NCBI GenBank assembly: GCA_934444645.1 | Contig: CAKSCV010000007.1 | Span: forward strand, 54,566-118,565 | From: an uncultured Eubacteriales bacterium | GTDB taxonomy: Bacteria; Bacillota; Clostridia; Oscillospirales; CAG-382 | Length of the DNA stretch: 64,000 nt | Reading direction: 5' to 3' | Part shown: positions 24,236 through 32,438 of the stretch, piece by piece | Numbering within the stretch: the first letter of the stretch is position 1 | How the letters are laid out: each line of letters starts with the position of its first letter | The notes under the pieces: model-generated | What the model was told of the DNA's origin: nothing | The model's input: only the letters and a program-made list of their open reading frames with translations | The model's database searches: none | Position numbers and translations under genes: made by a program

Positions 24236-25642
24236 ATGATTTTTGCAAGTTTGATTTTTCTTTATCTATTTTTACCGTTAAATCTCCTTTTATACTTCTT
24301 TTCCAAATCAACTCCGATGAAAAATGCGGTGCTGCTTGTCTTTTCCTTGGTGTTTTACGCGTGGGGAAGACCGGCATGGATGCTGCTTTTGGTGTTTACG
24401 GCGTGGCTCGATTTCCGAAACGCGCGCAGCATCGAAAAGCACCGCGGCACCTGGCGCGCCAATGCCGCGTTCGCGGCGTCGCTCATCTTTGATATCGGCG
24501 TGTTTGTGCTGTTCAAATATTCGGGCTTTTTGGCGGAAAATATCAATGTCCTTTTTGGCTCAATGCTTCCCGTGCCGGAATTTGAGCTGCCCATCGGCAT
24601 TTCCTTTTATACCTTCCAGACGCTAACCTATGTTATCGATGTGTACCGCGGCGACTGCAAGGCGCAGCCGCGCTTTTCCCGCTATTTGCTGTACCTTTCC
24701 ATGTACTTTCAGCTTGTCGCCGGACCGATCGTGCGTTATACCGACGTGCAGAAGGAAATCGGTGTGCGCGCACATTCCGTTTCGTCGGCCTATGCCGGGA
24801 TGCAGCGCTTTATCTGCGGCCTTGCCAAAAAGGTGATACTTGCGGATACAGCCGGCGTGCTTGCCAAAAAGTATATGGAGGCCGATCCGGCAGCTCTTCC
24901 GGCTTTGGCAGCTTGGCTCGGCAGCCTTATGTATATCGTTCAGCTGTACTTCGATTTTTCGGGCTACAGCGATATGGCCATCGGCCTTGGACGAATCTTT
25001 GGCTTTCGCTTCCCGGAAAACTTCAATTACCCGTATATTTCCAAATCGGTTTCGGAATTCTGGCGGCGGTGGCATATGACGCTCGGCAGCTTTTTCCGCG
25101 ACTATGTCTATATTCCGCTCGGCGGAAACCGTAAGCACGTTTATTTCAATCTGCTTATTGTGTGGCTGTTGACCGGCTTTTGGCACGGTGCCAGCTGGAA
25201 TTTCATTTTCTGGGGCTTGTACAACGGCGTATTCATCGCGCTTGAGCGAGTGCTTCGCAAGCCGTTTGAACGTCTGCCGGCCTTTATCCGGCATATCTAC
25301 TTGATCCTTGTTGTGGATATCGGCTTTGTCTTTTTCTATTTCCGCGATATCGGACGCGCCTTCTCGTATCTCGGTGCCATGTTCGGTGCCAAAACAGTGA
25401 TAAACACCGATCTTTCGGTGACCTTCATGAACAACCTCTTCTTTATTGCCGCAGCATTTCTCTTGTGTGCACCGATCTCGCAAAAGCTGGGACGGTTTGC
25501 GGCGCGCTTGGAGAACGGCTCGGCGTTTTGGACGGGAACCGTCAGCATTATCCGCAGCATAGGGCTTGCGGCCATTCTTGCCGTTTGCACGGCGCTTTTG
25601 GCAGGCAACAGCTATAGTCCGTTTTTGTATTTCCAATTCTGA
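24236..25642 (+). CDS. MBOAT-family O-acyltransferase (AlgI/DltB-like)
   Basis: The 468-residue integral membrane protein has about ten spans and the MBOAT signature: 'YPYISKSVSEFWRRWHMTLG', 'RDYVYIPLGGNRK' and the catalytic His in 'TGFWHGASWNFIFWGLYNG'. Such proteins transfer acyl, usually acetyl, groups to exported polysaccharides. An SGNH/AlgX-like partner is usually encoded next to it, but the neighbours here are spoVAC and parB, so the acceptor is unknown. ATG 24236 follows a weak GTCAGAGG. Confidence 0.88.
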   Translation: MIFASLIFLYLFLPLNLLLYFFSKSTPMKNAVLLVFSLVFYAWGRPAWMLLLVFTAWLDFRNARSIEKHRGTWRANAAFAASLIFDIGVFVLFKYSGFLAENINVLFGSMLPVPEFELPIGISFYTFQTLTYVIDVYRGDCKAQPRFSRYLLYLSMYFQLVAGPIVRYTDVQKEIGVRAHSVSSAYAGMQRFICGLAKKVILADTAGVLAKKYMEADPAALPALAAWLGSLMYIVQLYFDFSGYSDMAIGLGRIFGFRFPENFNYPYISKSVSEFWRRWHMTLGSFFRDYVYIPLGGNRKHVYFNLLIVWLLTGFWHGASWNFIFWGLYNGVFIALERVLRKPFERLPAFIRHIYLILVVDIGFVFFYFRDIGRAFSYLGAMFGAKTVINTDLSVTFMNNLFFIAAAFLLCAPISQKLGRFAARLENGSAFWTGTVSIIRSIGLAAILAVCTALLAGNSYSPFLYFQF

Positions 25643-25709
25643 TAGAACCGCGTAAGCGTTTTCGGCGCATTCGCCGCCATAAGGCGATGCCGAAAGAAAG
25701 GAATATTTC

Positions 25710-26669
25710 ATGGCTAAGAAATTCGGAGGCCTCGGCAAAGGTCTGGACAAAATATTTACGGAAACCGGTATCAGCGAATGGTCCGCGCCGACGGATGCGG
25801 CAAGCATTGCTTCGGTGCGCCTTTCGGATATCGAGCCGGATCGCAGCCAACCGCGCAAAAGCTTTGATGAGAGTGCTTTGCAGGCACTTGCGGATTCCAT
25901 TGCCGCGCATGGCGTTTTGCAGCCGCTTGTGGTGCGCAGCGCCGCCCGTCCCGAGGACGATGCCGAAACCAAGGAACTGTTAAAGGGAAAATACCGCATC
26001 ATTTCGGGCGAACGCCGGTGGCGCGCGTCCAAGATGGCAGGCCTTACCGAAGTGCCGGTCGTGGTCAAGGAGTTAAACGATACCGAAGCAAGTGCCATCA
26101 TGCTTGTCGAAAACCTCCAGCGCGAGGATCTGAACCCGGTCGAAGTGGCGCGCGGTCTCAAACGCTTGATCGACGAATTCGGTCTTACCCAAGAGGAAAC
26201 CGCCAAAATCGTCGGAATTTCCCGGCCGAATCTGACCAATTCTCTGCGGCTCCTCAGTTTGCCGGCCAATGTGCTCGACTTTTTGGCAAGCGGCGATATC
26301 ACCTCGGGACATGCACGCACGCTTCTGCCGCTCGGCAGCGAGGAAGCCATCAATGATGCGCTTGACGTGGTGCTTGCCAAACAGCTTTCAGTGCGTGATA
26401 CCGAAAAATACGTCAAAAACCTGCTTACGCGCCGCGAAAGAGGCAATGCGCAAGAGGAAAGGCGTACTGCTAAGGCAGAGTTGAAAATCTACATGGAAAA
26501 ATTGCAGGAAAAGGTCACCGGCAAGCTCGGCCGCAAGACCGTGATTGCGGCTTCGGGCCGTAAGAAAGGCGCCGGACGTTTGGAGATTGAGTATTACAAT
26601 AACGAGGATTTGGAAGCCTTGTTAAAGCAGCTGTGCGGAAATGATATTTTCGATGAGTTCAAAAACTAG
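25710..26669 (+). CDS. parB: ParB/Noc-family partition protein
   Basis: The 319-residue protein has a short basic N-terminus (MAKKFGGLGKGLDKIF, as in chromosomal ParB), the CTP-binding ParB domain with 'ISGERRWRASKMAG' and 'MLVENLQREDLNPVEVARG', a helix-turn-helix ('TQEETAKIVGISRPNLTNSL') and a C-terminal dimerisation region. It loads on parS sites and organises origin segregation. It is unusual that no parA (soj), gidB or noc gene is adjacent. AAAGGAATATT precedes the ATG. Confidence 0.92.
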   Translation: MAKKFGGLGKGLDKIFTETGISEWSAPTDAASIASVRLSDIEPDRSQPRKSFDESALQALADSIAAHGVLQPLVVRSAARPEDDAETKELLKGKYRIISGERRWRASKMAGLTEVPVVVKELNDTEASAIMLVENLQREDLNPVEVARGLKRLIDEFGLTQEETAKIVGISRPNLTNSLRLLSLPANVLDFLASGDITSGHARTLLPLGSEEAINDALDVVLAKQLSVRDTEKYVKNLLTRRERGNAQEERRTAKAELKIYMEKLQEKVTGKLGRKTVIAASGRKKGAGRLEIEYYNNEDLEALLKQLCGNDIFDEFKN

Positions 26670-26717
26670 CCGAAACAGCTGTCGGGAAACGGCTTTGTGC
26701 AAAGGAGCGGGAAGGTT

Positions 26718-27446
26718 ATGACGGAATCAACGCTTACCATGTTTGTCTGGACGATTTTTGCAGCCATTCTTGCGGCAGCACTGTATTCGTTTGCCGTTCA
26801 GCGCGTGCTTTCCGGCTTTATAAGCCGCTTGATCAAAGCGGAAGCCGATGCGCCGGAAAAAGCCGAAACGTTGGAACAGTTAGGATACACCGGTTCGGTT
26901 CTGCCGTTTCTTGTCCGGACGTTCGTCAAGGGCGGCTCGCCGCTTGCACGTGCCGTTGTCGTCTGCACGCCGCCGGCTCCCGATCTGAACAATACGGAGC
27001 TGCTCTTTCCCGAAAAGGCGGAGCTTTCCTATTATCTTCCCGAGGAAAACCGCACGAAGAGCTTTGAAAAGCATTATAAGGAACGCTTGCCGCTTGCCAA
27101 GACCGCAGCCATCGTCCTTCTTTTGCTTGCTACCGCGTTTGCCGCAACGGGCGTCATCCGCTTTTTCGGCAATTGGACGAACTCTCTCATTGACGGCGAT
27201 TCCAACAAGCACGCCTACGGCGTCAACGGACGCGACGATTCGCTGCTTGACGAACAGGAAAAGCTGAATGAAGACGAGGAAAAACGCCGCGCCGAAGAAG
27301 CTGCCGCAGCCGCCGAAGCTGATCAAACGGATGAAACCGATCAAACGGATGAAACGGATGAAACGGATGAAACGGGCGAAAACGAAGCCGTTCCCGAAAA
27401 TACGGAAACATCTGAAAACACCGAAACCCCAGAAGAAACCGAATGA
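26718..27446 (+). CDS. Two-span membrane protein with acidic repeat tail
   Basis: The 242-residue protein has an N-terminal membrane span (residues about 6-28), a soluble segment, a second span (about 133-155), and a long hydrophilic tail. The tail (about 182-242) is low in complexity: several DQTDETD-type units encoded by GATGAAACG repeats, then Glu/Thr/Pro-rich sequence. No family is recognised. ATG 26718 is behind GGAGCGGGAAGG. It may be an envelope protein; the tail would be expected to vary in length between strains. Confidence 0.6.
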   Translation: MTESTLTMFVWTIFAAILAAALYSFAVQRVLSGFISRLIKAEADAPEKAETLEQLGYTGSVLPFLVRTFVKGGSPLARAVVVCTPPAPDLNNTELLFPEKAELSYYLPEENRTKSFEKHYKERLPLAKTAAIVLLLLATAFAATGVIRFFGNWTNSLIDGDSNKHAYGVNGRDDSLLDEQEKLNEDEEKRRAEEAAAAAEADQTDETDQTDETDETDETGENEAVPENTETSENTETPEETE

Positions 27447-27509
27447 TGCGGATATCCACGCATTGATTCAATCGATTCAATCAATCAACACATAAAGGAG
27501 TTTGAAACC

Positions 27510-28403
27510 ATGCAGGGACAGCCTAAGCGCACCGTGCGCAGAAGAAAGAGAAGAACAAGTCCGCTTGCGCTGACGCTTGCGGCGGCTCTTGCCATCATCG
27601 CACTTGTCGGCGCGATTCTTTTGGCAAGCGGCTATCGCTATATTTCCAAAGACGGCGTGAAGTTCTCCGGACACGTCAAAAACGGACAGCCGGTGGATGG
27701 AACAGTGCATTACGCCGACGGCATTAACGGAAAGCTGACCAAGGATGCCGATTCGGCACAAGGCAAAATCGTTTACAGCACGGGCGATGTGTTCGAAGGA
27801 AGCTTAAATGGCATTGTCCGAGAGGGCAAAGGCACCATTACCTATAAGAACGGCGACACCTACGAAGGTGATTTCGCAGCGGATAAGCTGACCGGCGAGG
27901 CCACCTTTACGGCTGCCTCAGGCGCGTCTTATACCGGAAGCGTCGTTGACGGCAAACCTGACGGCAAGGGCAAATACGTTTTTGCCGACGGTTCATACTA
28001 CTACGGCGAATGGAAGGACGGCAAGCGTGGCGGCGTCGGCGAGGAGCATTATCCCGACGGCTCGTATTACTATGGAGCGTTCGTAGACGATAAGCGTACC
28101 GGCTCATCGGAGATCACCGTTACACTCGAAAACGGCATGGTCTATACCGGAAAGAACAAATTCGCTTTCTCCAACGGTGACACCTACGTCGGCGATTATC
28201 TGAACGGCAAACGCAACGGCAGCGGCAAATATACCTGGGCCTCCGGCCAAAGCTATGACGGAGCTTGGGTGAACGACGTGATGGAGGGGAACGGCACATA
28301 TGATTTCGGCAACGGCAAAGCACCGTATGTGGGCATCTTTGCCGGCGGTCAGATCGCCGAAAGCACCGCTCCTGTGCAGACGCCCGAAACGCCGGCAGCA
28401 TGA
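27510..28403 (+). CDS. Membrane-anchored MORN-repeat protein
   Basis: The 297-residue protein has a basic cytoplasmic head (RRRKRR, residues 10-15), one membrane anchor (about 21-43) and then 7-9 MORN repeats such as 'GKGTITYKNGDTYEGDF', 'GKGKYVFADGSYYYGEW' and 'GSGKYTWASGQSYDGAW'. MORN repeats often bind proteins or lipids; in bacteria their role is poorly known. It ends in an ATGA overlap with the methyltransferase gene. AAAGGAG precedes the ATG. Confidence 0.82.
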   Translation: MQGQPKRTVRRRKRRTSPLALTLAAALAIIALVGAILLASGYRYISKDGVKFSGHVKNGQPVDGTVHYADGINGKLTKDADSAQGKIVYSTGDVFEGSLNGIVREGKGTITYKNGDTYEGDFAADKLTGEATFTAASGASYTGSVVDGKPDGKGKYVFADGSYYYGEWKDGKRGGVGEEHYPDGSYYYGAFVDDKRTGSSEITVTLENGMVYTGKNKFAFSNGDTYVGDYLNGKRNGSGKYTWASGQSYDGAWVNDVMEGNGTYDFGNGKAPYVGIFAGGQIAESTAPVQTPETPAA

Positions 28404-29242
28404 GACCGACGGATAAGCAAGAGCCGGCTGTGTATCGCGGTCTGACACTGTTAGAAGGCGAACTGTCGGTGCGGGCGGCTCTCGAAGGCAAAAAACGCGT
28501 GATAAAAACCGTTTTTGTGGACAAATATAAAAAGGAAAAGCGCGATCGGAAGATCCTCGCGCTTTTATCCTGTTTGAAGCAAAATCATGTTCCGACGGTT
28601 CTTGCCGAACGGGAGAAAATTGATGCCTTGGTGCACGAATATGCCGGAGAACACGCCGGACATACACATGGCGGCGTAATTGCCTTTGCATCCGAACGCA
28701 CCTGCAGCACACTTTCCGAGCTGTTGGAAACGGCTGGGGACGGCGATTATTTCGTGTGCCTTGACGGCATCGAGGACCCGTTTAACCTCGGCTATGCCGT
28801 GCGCGTGCTCTATGCGATGGGCTGCAAGGGCTTTTTGCTTCCGAAGCGGGATTGGACAAGCGCGGCAGGAGTTTTAGCGCGTGCGTCGGCAGGCGCAAGC
28901 GAACGGTGTGATATGGCTATTTTGCCGGAAGACGGGCAAACAGTGGAGGAAATCCGTTCGCACGGCGTAAAAATCGTGTGCTCGGCTCTGGCGAAAAATT
29001 CCCAGCCGTTAGCAGCCTTTTCGCCGCGTGCGCCGTTTGTGCTGTTTATCGGCGGTGAAAAGCGCGGTATTTCGCCTTGTTTCATGGAAGCGGCGGATGC
29101 CATCGTGCATATCCCGTATGTGCGCGAAGAGGTGCGGTATTCTCTGCCGACGGCAACCGTTTGCGCCATGTTTGCCGAAAAGCTTGCCGAACGCGGAGGC
29201 ATTCCCAAGCGGCAAGAAAAGACTCCCGAAACGTCGTTGTGA
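28400..29242 (+). CDS. SpoU/TrmH-family RNA 2'-O-methyltransferase
   Basis: The 280-residue protein has an N-terminal L30e-like substrate domain (residues about 15-100) and a SPOUT domain. Motif I is 'LDGIEDPFNLGYAVRVLYAM', motif II 'LFIGGEKRGISP' and motif III 'IPYVREEVRYSLPTATVCAM'. In most SpoU enzymes motif I reads N-x-G-x-x-x-R and motif III S-L-N-x-S; here motif III has S-L-P-T-A, so the usual Asn is replaced. A 2'-O-methylguanosine or uridine rRNA target is likely, but the variant may have altered activity. Confidence 0.8.
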   Translation: MRPTDKQEPAVYRGLTLLEGELSVRAALEGKKRVIKTVFVDKYKKEKRDRKILALLSCLKQNHVPTVLAEREKIDALVHEYAGEHAGHTHGGVIAFASERTCSTLSELLETAGDGDYFVCLDGIEDPFNLGYAVRVLYAMGCKGFLLPKRDWTSAAGVLARASAGASERCDMAILPEDGQTVEEIRSHGVKIVCSALAKNSQPLAAFSPRAPFVLFIGGEKRGISPCFMEAADAIVHIPYVREEVRYSLPTATVCAMFAEKLAERGGIPKRQEKTPETSL

Positions 29243-29258
29243 AAGGCTTTGAGTGCAT

Positions 29259-30119
29259 ATGTTCGGCTATGTGAGAGAGTATCCGCCGGAGTTAAAATTA
29301 AAGCATCATGTGCTGTATCGCGCCGTATATTGCGGCCTTTGCAAAAGCATGGGACGCTGTACCGGCTTTTGCTCGCGTGTCACGCTGTCGTATGACGGTG
29401 TGTTTTTGGCACTGGTGCGCATGGCTTTGGAAAAGACAAAACCGGAAATACAGCCCGAACGGTGCTTTCTGCATCCGTTCAAAAAGCACCCGATGCTGAG
29501 GCAAAACGCAGCACTTGCGTACAGCGCACGTGTGTCGGCACTGCTTATTTACGGCAAGGTGGCCGATGATCTTTCCGATACGCGCGGTGCAAAACGAACG
29601 CTTTGCCGGCTGGCTCAGCCTTTTGCAGCGCATTTTCGAAAGAAAGCAGGGCTTGAAGAGCTGAATGCCTGCGTGCAAAAACAGTTAACCCTGCTTTCGG
29701 CCTATGAAGCGGAACCGGACGATTCCTTCGACAAGCCGGCAGACCTCTTCGGCGCGGTGTGTGCCGCGTGTTTTTCCTTCGGCTTGGAGGGAGAGCAAAG
29801 GCTGTTGGCACAAACCGTCGGAACCCATGTCGGGCGGTGGATCTATGCGGCAGACGCGCTGGATGATTTTGAAAAAGACCGGAAAAGCGGCACGTATAAC
29901 CCGTTTGTGCGGCTTTACGGAACAGAGCTGTCGGAGAGTGTCCGAAGAGCGATTGCCGATACCATGAAGAATGAGCTTGCTGCAATCGGAAACGCGTTTG
30001 ATTTAATGGATTTTGAAGATACGGATATCCGCACCCTGCTTTATCATATCGTTTTTGAGGGTATGCACAAAACCACGGAAGATCTGGCAAACAAGAAGAA
30101 AAAAGGAGAAACGCATTGA
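29259..30119 (+). CDS. DUF5685 family protein
   Basis: The 286-residue protein starts MFGYVREYPPELKLKHHVLY and has 'RAVYCGLCKSMGR', the family's Cys motif, in the first 35 residues, then an all-helical body with 'DDLSDTRGA' and 'YAADALDDFEKDRKSGTYNP' (Asp-rich motifs reminiscent of isoprenoid-synthase-like folds). The function is unknown. DUF5685 genes in Firmicutes often stand next to a J-domain gene, as here. ATG 29259 fits the family N-terminus; a GTG six bases earlier is possible. Confidence 0.75.
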   Translation: MFGYVREYPPELKLKHHVLYRAVYCGLCKSMGRCTGFCSRVTLSYDGVFLALVRMALEKTKPEIQPERCFLHPFKKHPMLRQNAALAYSARVSALLIYGKVADDLSDTRGAKRTLCRLAQPFAAHFRKKAGLEELNACVQKQLTLLSAYEAEPDDSFDKPADLFGAVCAACFSFGLEGEQRLLAQTVGTHVGRWIYAADALDDFEKDRKSGTYNPFVRLYGTELSESVRRAIADTMKNELAAIGNAFDLMDFEDTDIRTLLYHIVFEGMHKTTEDLANKKKKGETH

Positions 30120-30763
30120 ATTCCAATAAAAATCCTTACAGCGTCTTAGGCGTTTCGGAAAACGCAACCGACGAAGAGATAAAAAAGGCTTACAGAGAGC
30201 TTGCCAAAAAATATCATCCCGACAAGTATGCCGGCAGTGATCTTGCGGAGCTTGCAAACGAAAAAATGCAGGAGATCAATGCCGCCTATGACGAAATTCA
30301 GAAAATGCGTGCCTCCGGCGCAAAAACGGCGGGGTACGGTTCGCAAAGCTACGGTTCGCAAGGCTATGGCTCGCAAACCTACGGCAATGCCTCCTATCAA
30401 GGCCCCCATGCGGCGGATTACGTGTATGTCCGCAACTGCATCAATGCCGGAAATTATGCGGCGGCGGAGGCGCGTTTGCAGGCGATTTCGAACGATGACC
30501 GCGGTGCGGAATGGAATTTTCTGTACGGCGTTGTGCTGATGGCGATCGGTCGGCCTTTTGACGGCAGAGCCTGTTTGGAGCGAGCCTGCGCCATGGCACC
30601 GGGAAATATGGAATACCGTGCGGCGCGCGACAGAGCCGCAAACGTTTCCTATGGTTCGTGGAATTCCTCTCCGCAGACGGATGCGGATTGTGTCGGCTGC
30701 TCCTGCGGCGATTTGTGCACGACGATGCTTTGCTTAAATTGTCTGTGCAACGGATGCAGGTAA
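30116..30763 (+). CDS. J-domain protein with Cys-rich tail (TTG start)
   Basis: The 215-residue protein has a J domain at residues about 5-66 with the HPD motif (KKYHPDKYAG), a Gly/Tyr/Ser-rich linker with repeats of the form YGSQ (about 73-96), a TPR-like helical segment and a tail with 'DCVGCSCGDLCTTMLCLNC'. It should stimulate an Hsp70 at a specific site. The start is TTG in a TTGA overlap with the DUF5685 gene (AAAAGGAG upstream). The Cys tail may bind metal or be lipidated; unknown. Confidence 0.82.
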   Translation: MNSNKNPYSVLGVSENATDEEIKKAYRELAKKYHPDKYAGSDLAELANEKMQEINAAYDEIQKMRASGAKTAGYGSQSYGSQGYGSQTYGNASYQGPHAADYVYVRNCINAGNYAAAEARLQAISNDDRGAEWNFLYGVVLMAIGRPFDGRACLERACAMAPGNMEYRAARDRAANVSYGSWNSSPQTDADCVGCSCGDLCTTMLCLNCLCNGCR

Positions 30764-30791
30764 AAAACTTCCCGAAAGGGGAGTTTTTTTT
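30762..30791 (+). terminator. Terminator of the MORN-J-domain operon
   Basis: Stem ACTTCCC/GGGGAGT with a GAAA loop, flanked by A and T runs (eight T), directly after the J-domain stop. Confidence 0.85.
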
Positions 30792-30793
30792 GC

Positions 30794-32379
30794 CCTTCTT
30801 TTTGTATTTTACAAAAAGAAGGAAAAATTCCCGGCAGGGACACCGCCGTAAGGCGGAAAAAACAGCCGTCGAGGGCGGCAAAAGGATTTAATTGGATTGT
30901 GCGAGGTTATTGTTTTGTGCGCTGATTCGAGGTTTGCAGAACCTCGATGCTCTCTTAAAAAGGTTTTAATTGTTGCGGTGCGAAGCCACCATTGCGGTGA
31001 GCTGATTCGAGGTTTGCGAAACCTCGAAACTCCCCGGAAAGGGAAAACGGATTTATTTTTTTCGCTTGTACGAAAAGAACCAAAAGTACACCAGAGGTTT
31101 GCGAACCTCTGGACTCCGGGGACGATTCAAAGCTTTGCCGGAAAAGATTTTGTAAAGCTTTCCGGCGGCTCATATCGAAACCGGTTTTGCCTGCAAACCG
31201 CCGGCGAAAAGGCTTTGAATCGGTGCGAAAGGATTACCGTAGTGCAGACGCAAGACCGTTGTTTTTCGAAAAAGAAAAGGTGTACTGCAAGCTCACAGTA
31301 GGTTTTCGCAGATAAAATTTGCAGTTGCTCGTTAGCTTTGGTGCGGTGGGAAGTTGTTGCCGCGGTGCGCTAAGAAATAGTTTTTCTTTATCAGTAAGCT
31401 TTGCATGAGCCGAAAAAACACCTTTATCGCGAATCAAAAATTTTTTCATCAGCAGAAAACGTTGCGAACTTCACTCAAGGCCACTTTTTTACGCACAAAA
31501 ACTTCTTTTGCACGTGCCTTTCGTCGCTGTCCGCAAAAAAAATCCCATTTTCACAAACCAAAAGCTTTTCTTTTGCACAAACCTTTACGAACTGCCCTCA
31601 AAAGCCGCCTTTTTTTACGTTCAAAAAGCCTTTTATTCGCACAAACCTTTCCTTATTCCCACCCAAAATAACTCTTTTTTGCCCTCCGTCGCCCTTTCTA
31701 ACCACCCTTAACCTACTGTCTGCAAAGAATGCGGCTGTTCTTTTGATGTTCGCTCTAATTTTGTGCTGTAAAGCCTGAACCTCGCACCGATTCAAATCAT
31801 TGCCGGCGATACCCGGCGAAGTTGCAGCTTTTCGCAAAACCGGTTATCTGATGAATGCCGGTCACTTCAACTATAATCATGTATCGACCGGCGATTTGAA
31901 TCGAGGTCGCAGGACGGAGTCATCTCCTTGAAACATGGTCGCCTTGCTCACGTCCGTTCGCAATTCTCCCTGTTTCGGCGGTCTCCGACGCACAAAAACT
32001 TGCCACCGGCAACTTTTTGCACGTCCGAGCGTGCTTTTTGGTTACTTTTTGCACGACGCAAAAAGTAACAGCCCGTATTCTCTCGCAGGGAGCTCCGAGG
32101 TTCTGCAAACCTCGAATCAGCACACTGCAGCCGTAGCTTCGCACCGCAACAATTAAAACCTTTCAAGGGAGCTTCGAGGTTTTGCAAACCTCGAACCAGC
32201 GCACATAAACAATAAATTTGCACAATCCAATTAAATCTTTTCGGCGATCTCCGACGCACAAAAACTTGCCACCGGCAACTTTTTGCACGTCCGAGCTCAA
32301 AAAGTATGACAAAAAGACCCTCCCTGCCGGGAGTTTGCCGCCCTTGGCGGCTTTCCCAACTTTTTGACGCAAAAAGTTG
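30794..32379. repeat. Modular hairpin element, copy A (complete, arms inverted)
   Basis: This non-coding 1.6-kb block fills the gap between two convergent terminators. The outer hairpins are CCTTCTTTTTGTA/TACAAAAAGAAGG (30794-30822) and CAACTTTTTG/CAAAAAGTTG (32357-32379). The inner ends are near-identical inverted repeats: AAAAGGATTTAATTGGATTG (from 30880) and its complement (to 32242). Left arm, plus orientation: alpha hairpins at 30928-30946 and 31008-31026 (exactly 80 bp apart), a beta hairpin CCAGAGGTT/AACCTCTGG at 31091-31112, and a gamma structure closed by GATTCAAAGC/GCTTTGAATC at 31124-31221. Interior about 31350-31770 is pyrimidine-rich. Right arm, opposite orientation: gamma-prime 31789-31902 (closing stem GATTCAAATC/GATTTGAATC), a delta hairpin near 32042-32068, alpha hairpins at 32096-32114 and 32175-32193. 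No ORF here is conserved between copies. Confidence 0.8.
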
Positions 32380-32386
32380 TGCAAAA

Positions 32387-32423
32387 ACGAAGAACCGCAT
32401 TCGTCCGAATGCGGTTCTTCGTG
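32387..32423 (-). terminator. Terminator of proS
   Basis: A 17-bp stem ACGAAGAACCGCATTCG and its complement with a TC loop is followed on the minus strand by TTTTTGC. It begins 16 bases after the proS stop. Confidence 0.88.
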
Positions 32424-32438
32424 CATATAACTTCTGTT

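Noticed and set aside
24623..26446. A 607-residue minus-strand frame
   Set aside because: It is antisense to the MBOAT and parB genes, whose motifs are clear on the plus strand.
30928..31112. CRISPR array
   Set aside because: The 80-bp periodic palindromes have conserved, not unique, spacers, and no cas gene is in the window.
30890..32360. Many 60-180 residue open frames inside element A, with phrases such as RGLQNLEAP
   Set aside because: They come from the hairpin repeats, run on both strands, have no conserved start or ribosome binding site, and the phrase is just the translated alpha hairpin.
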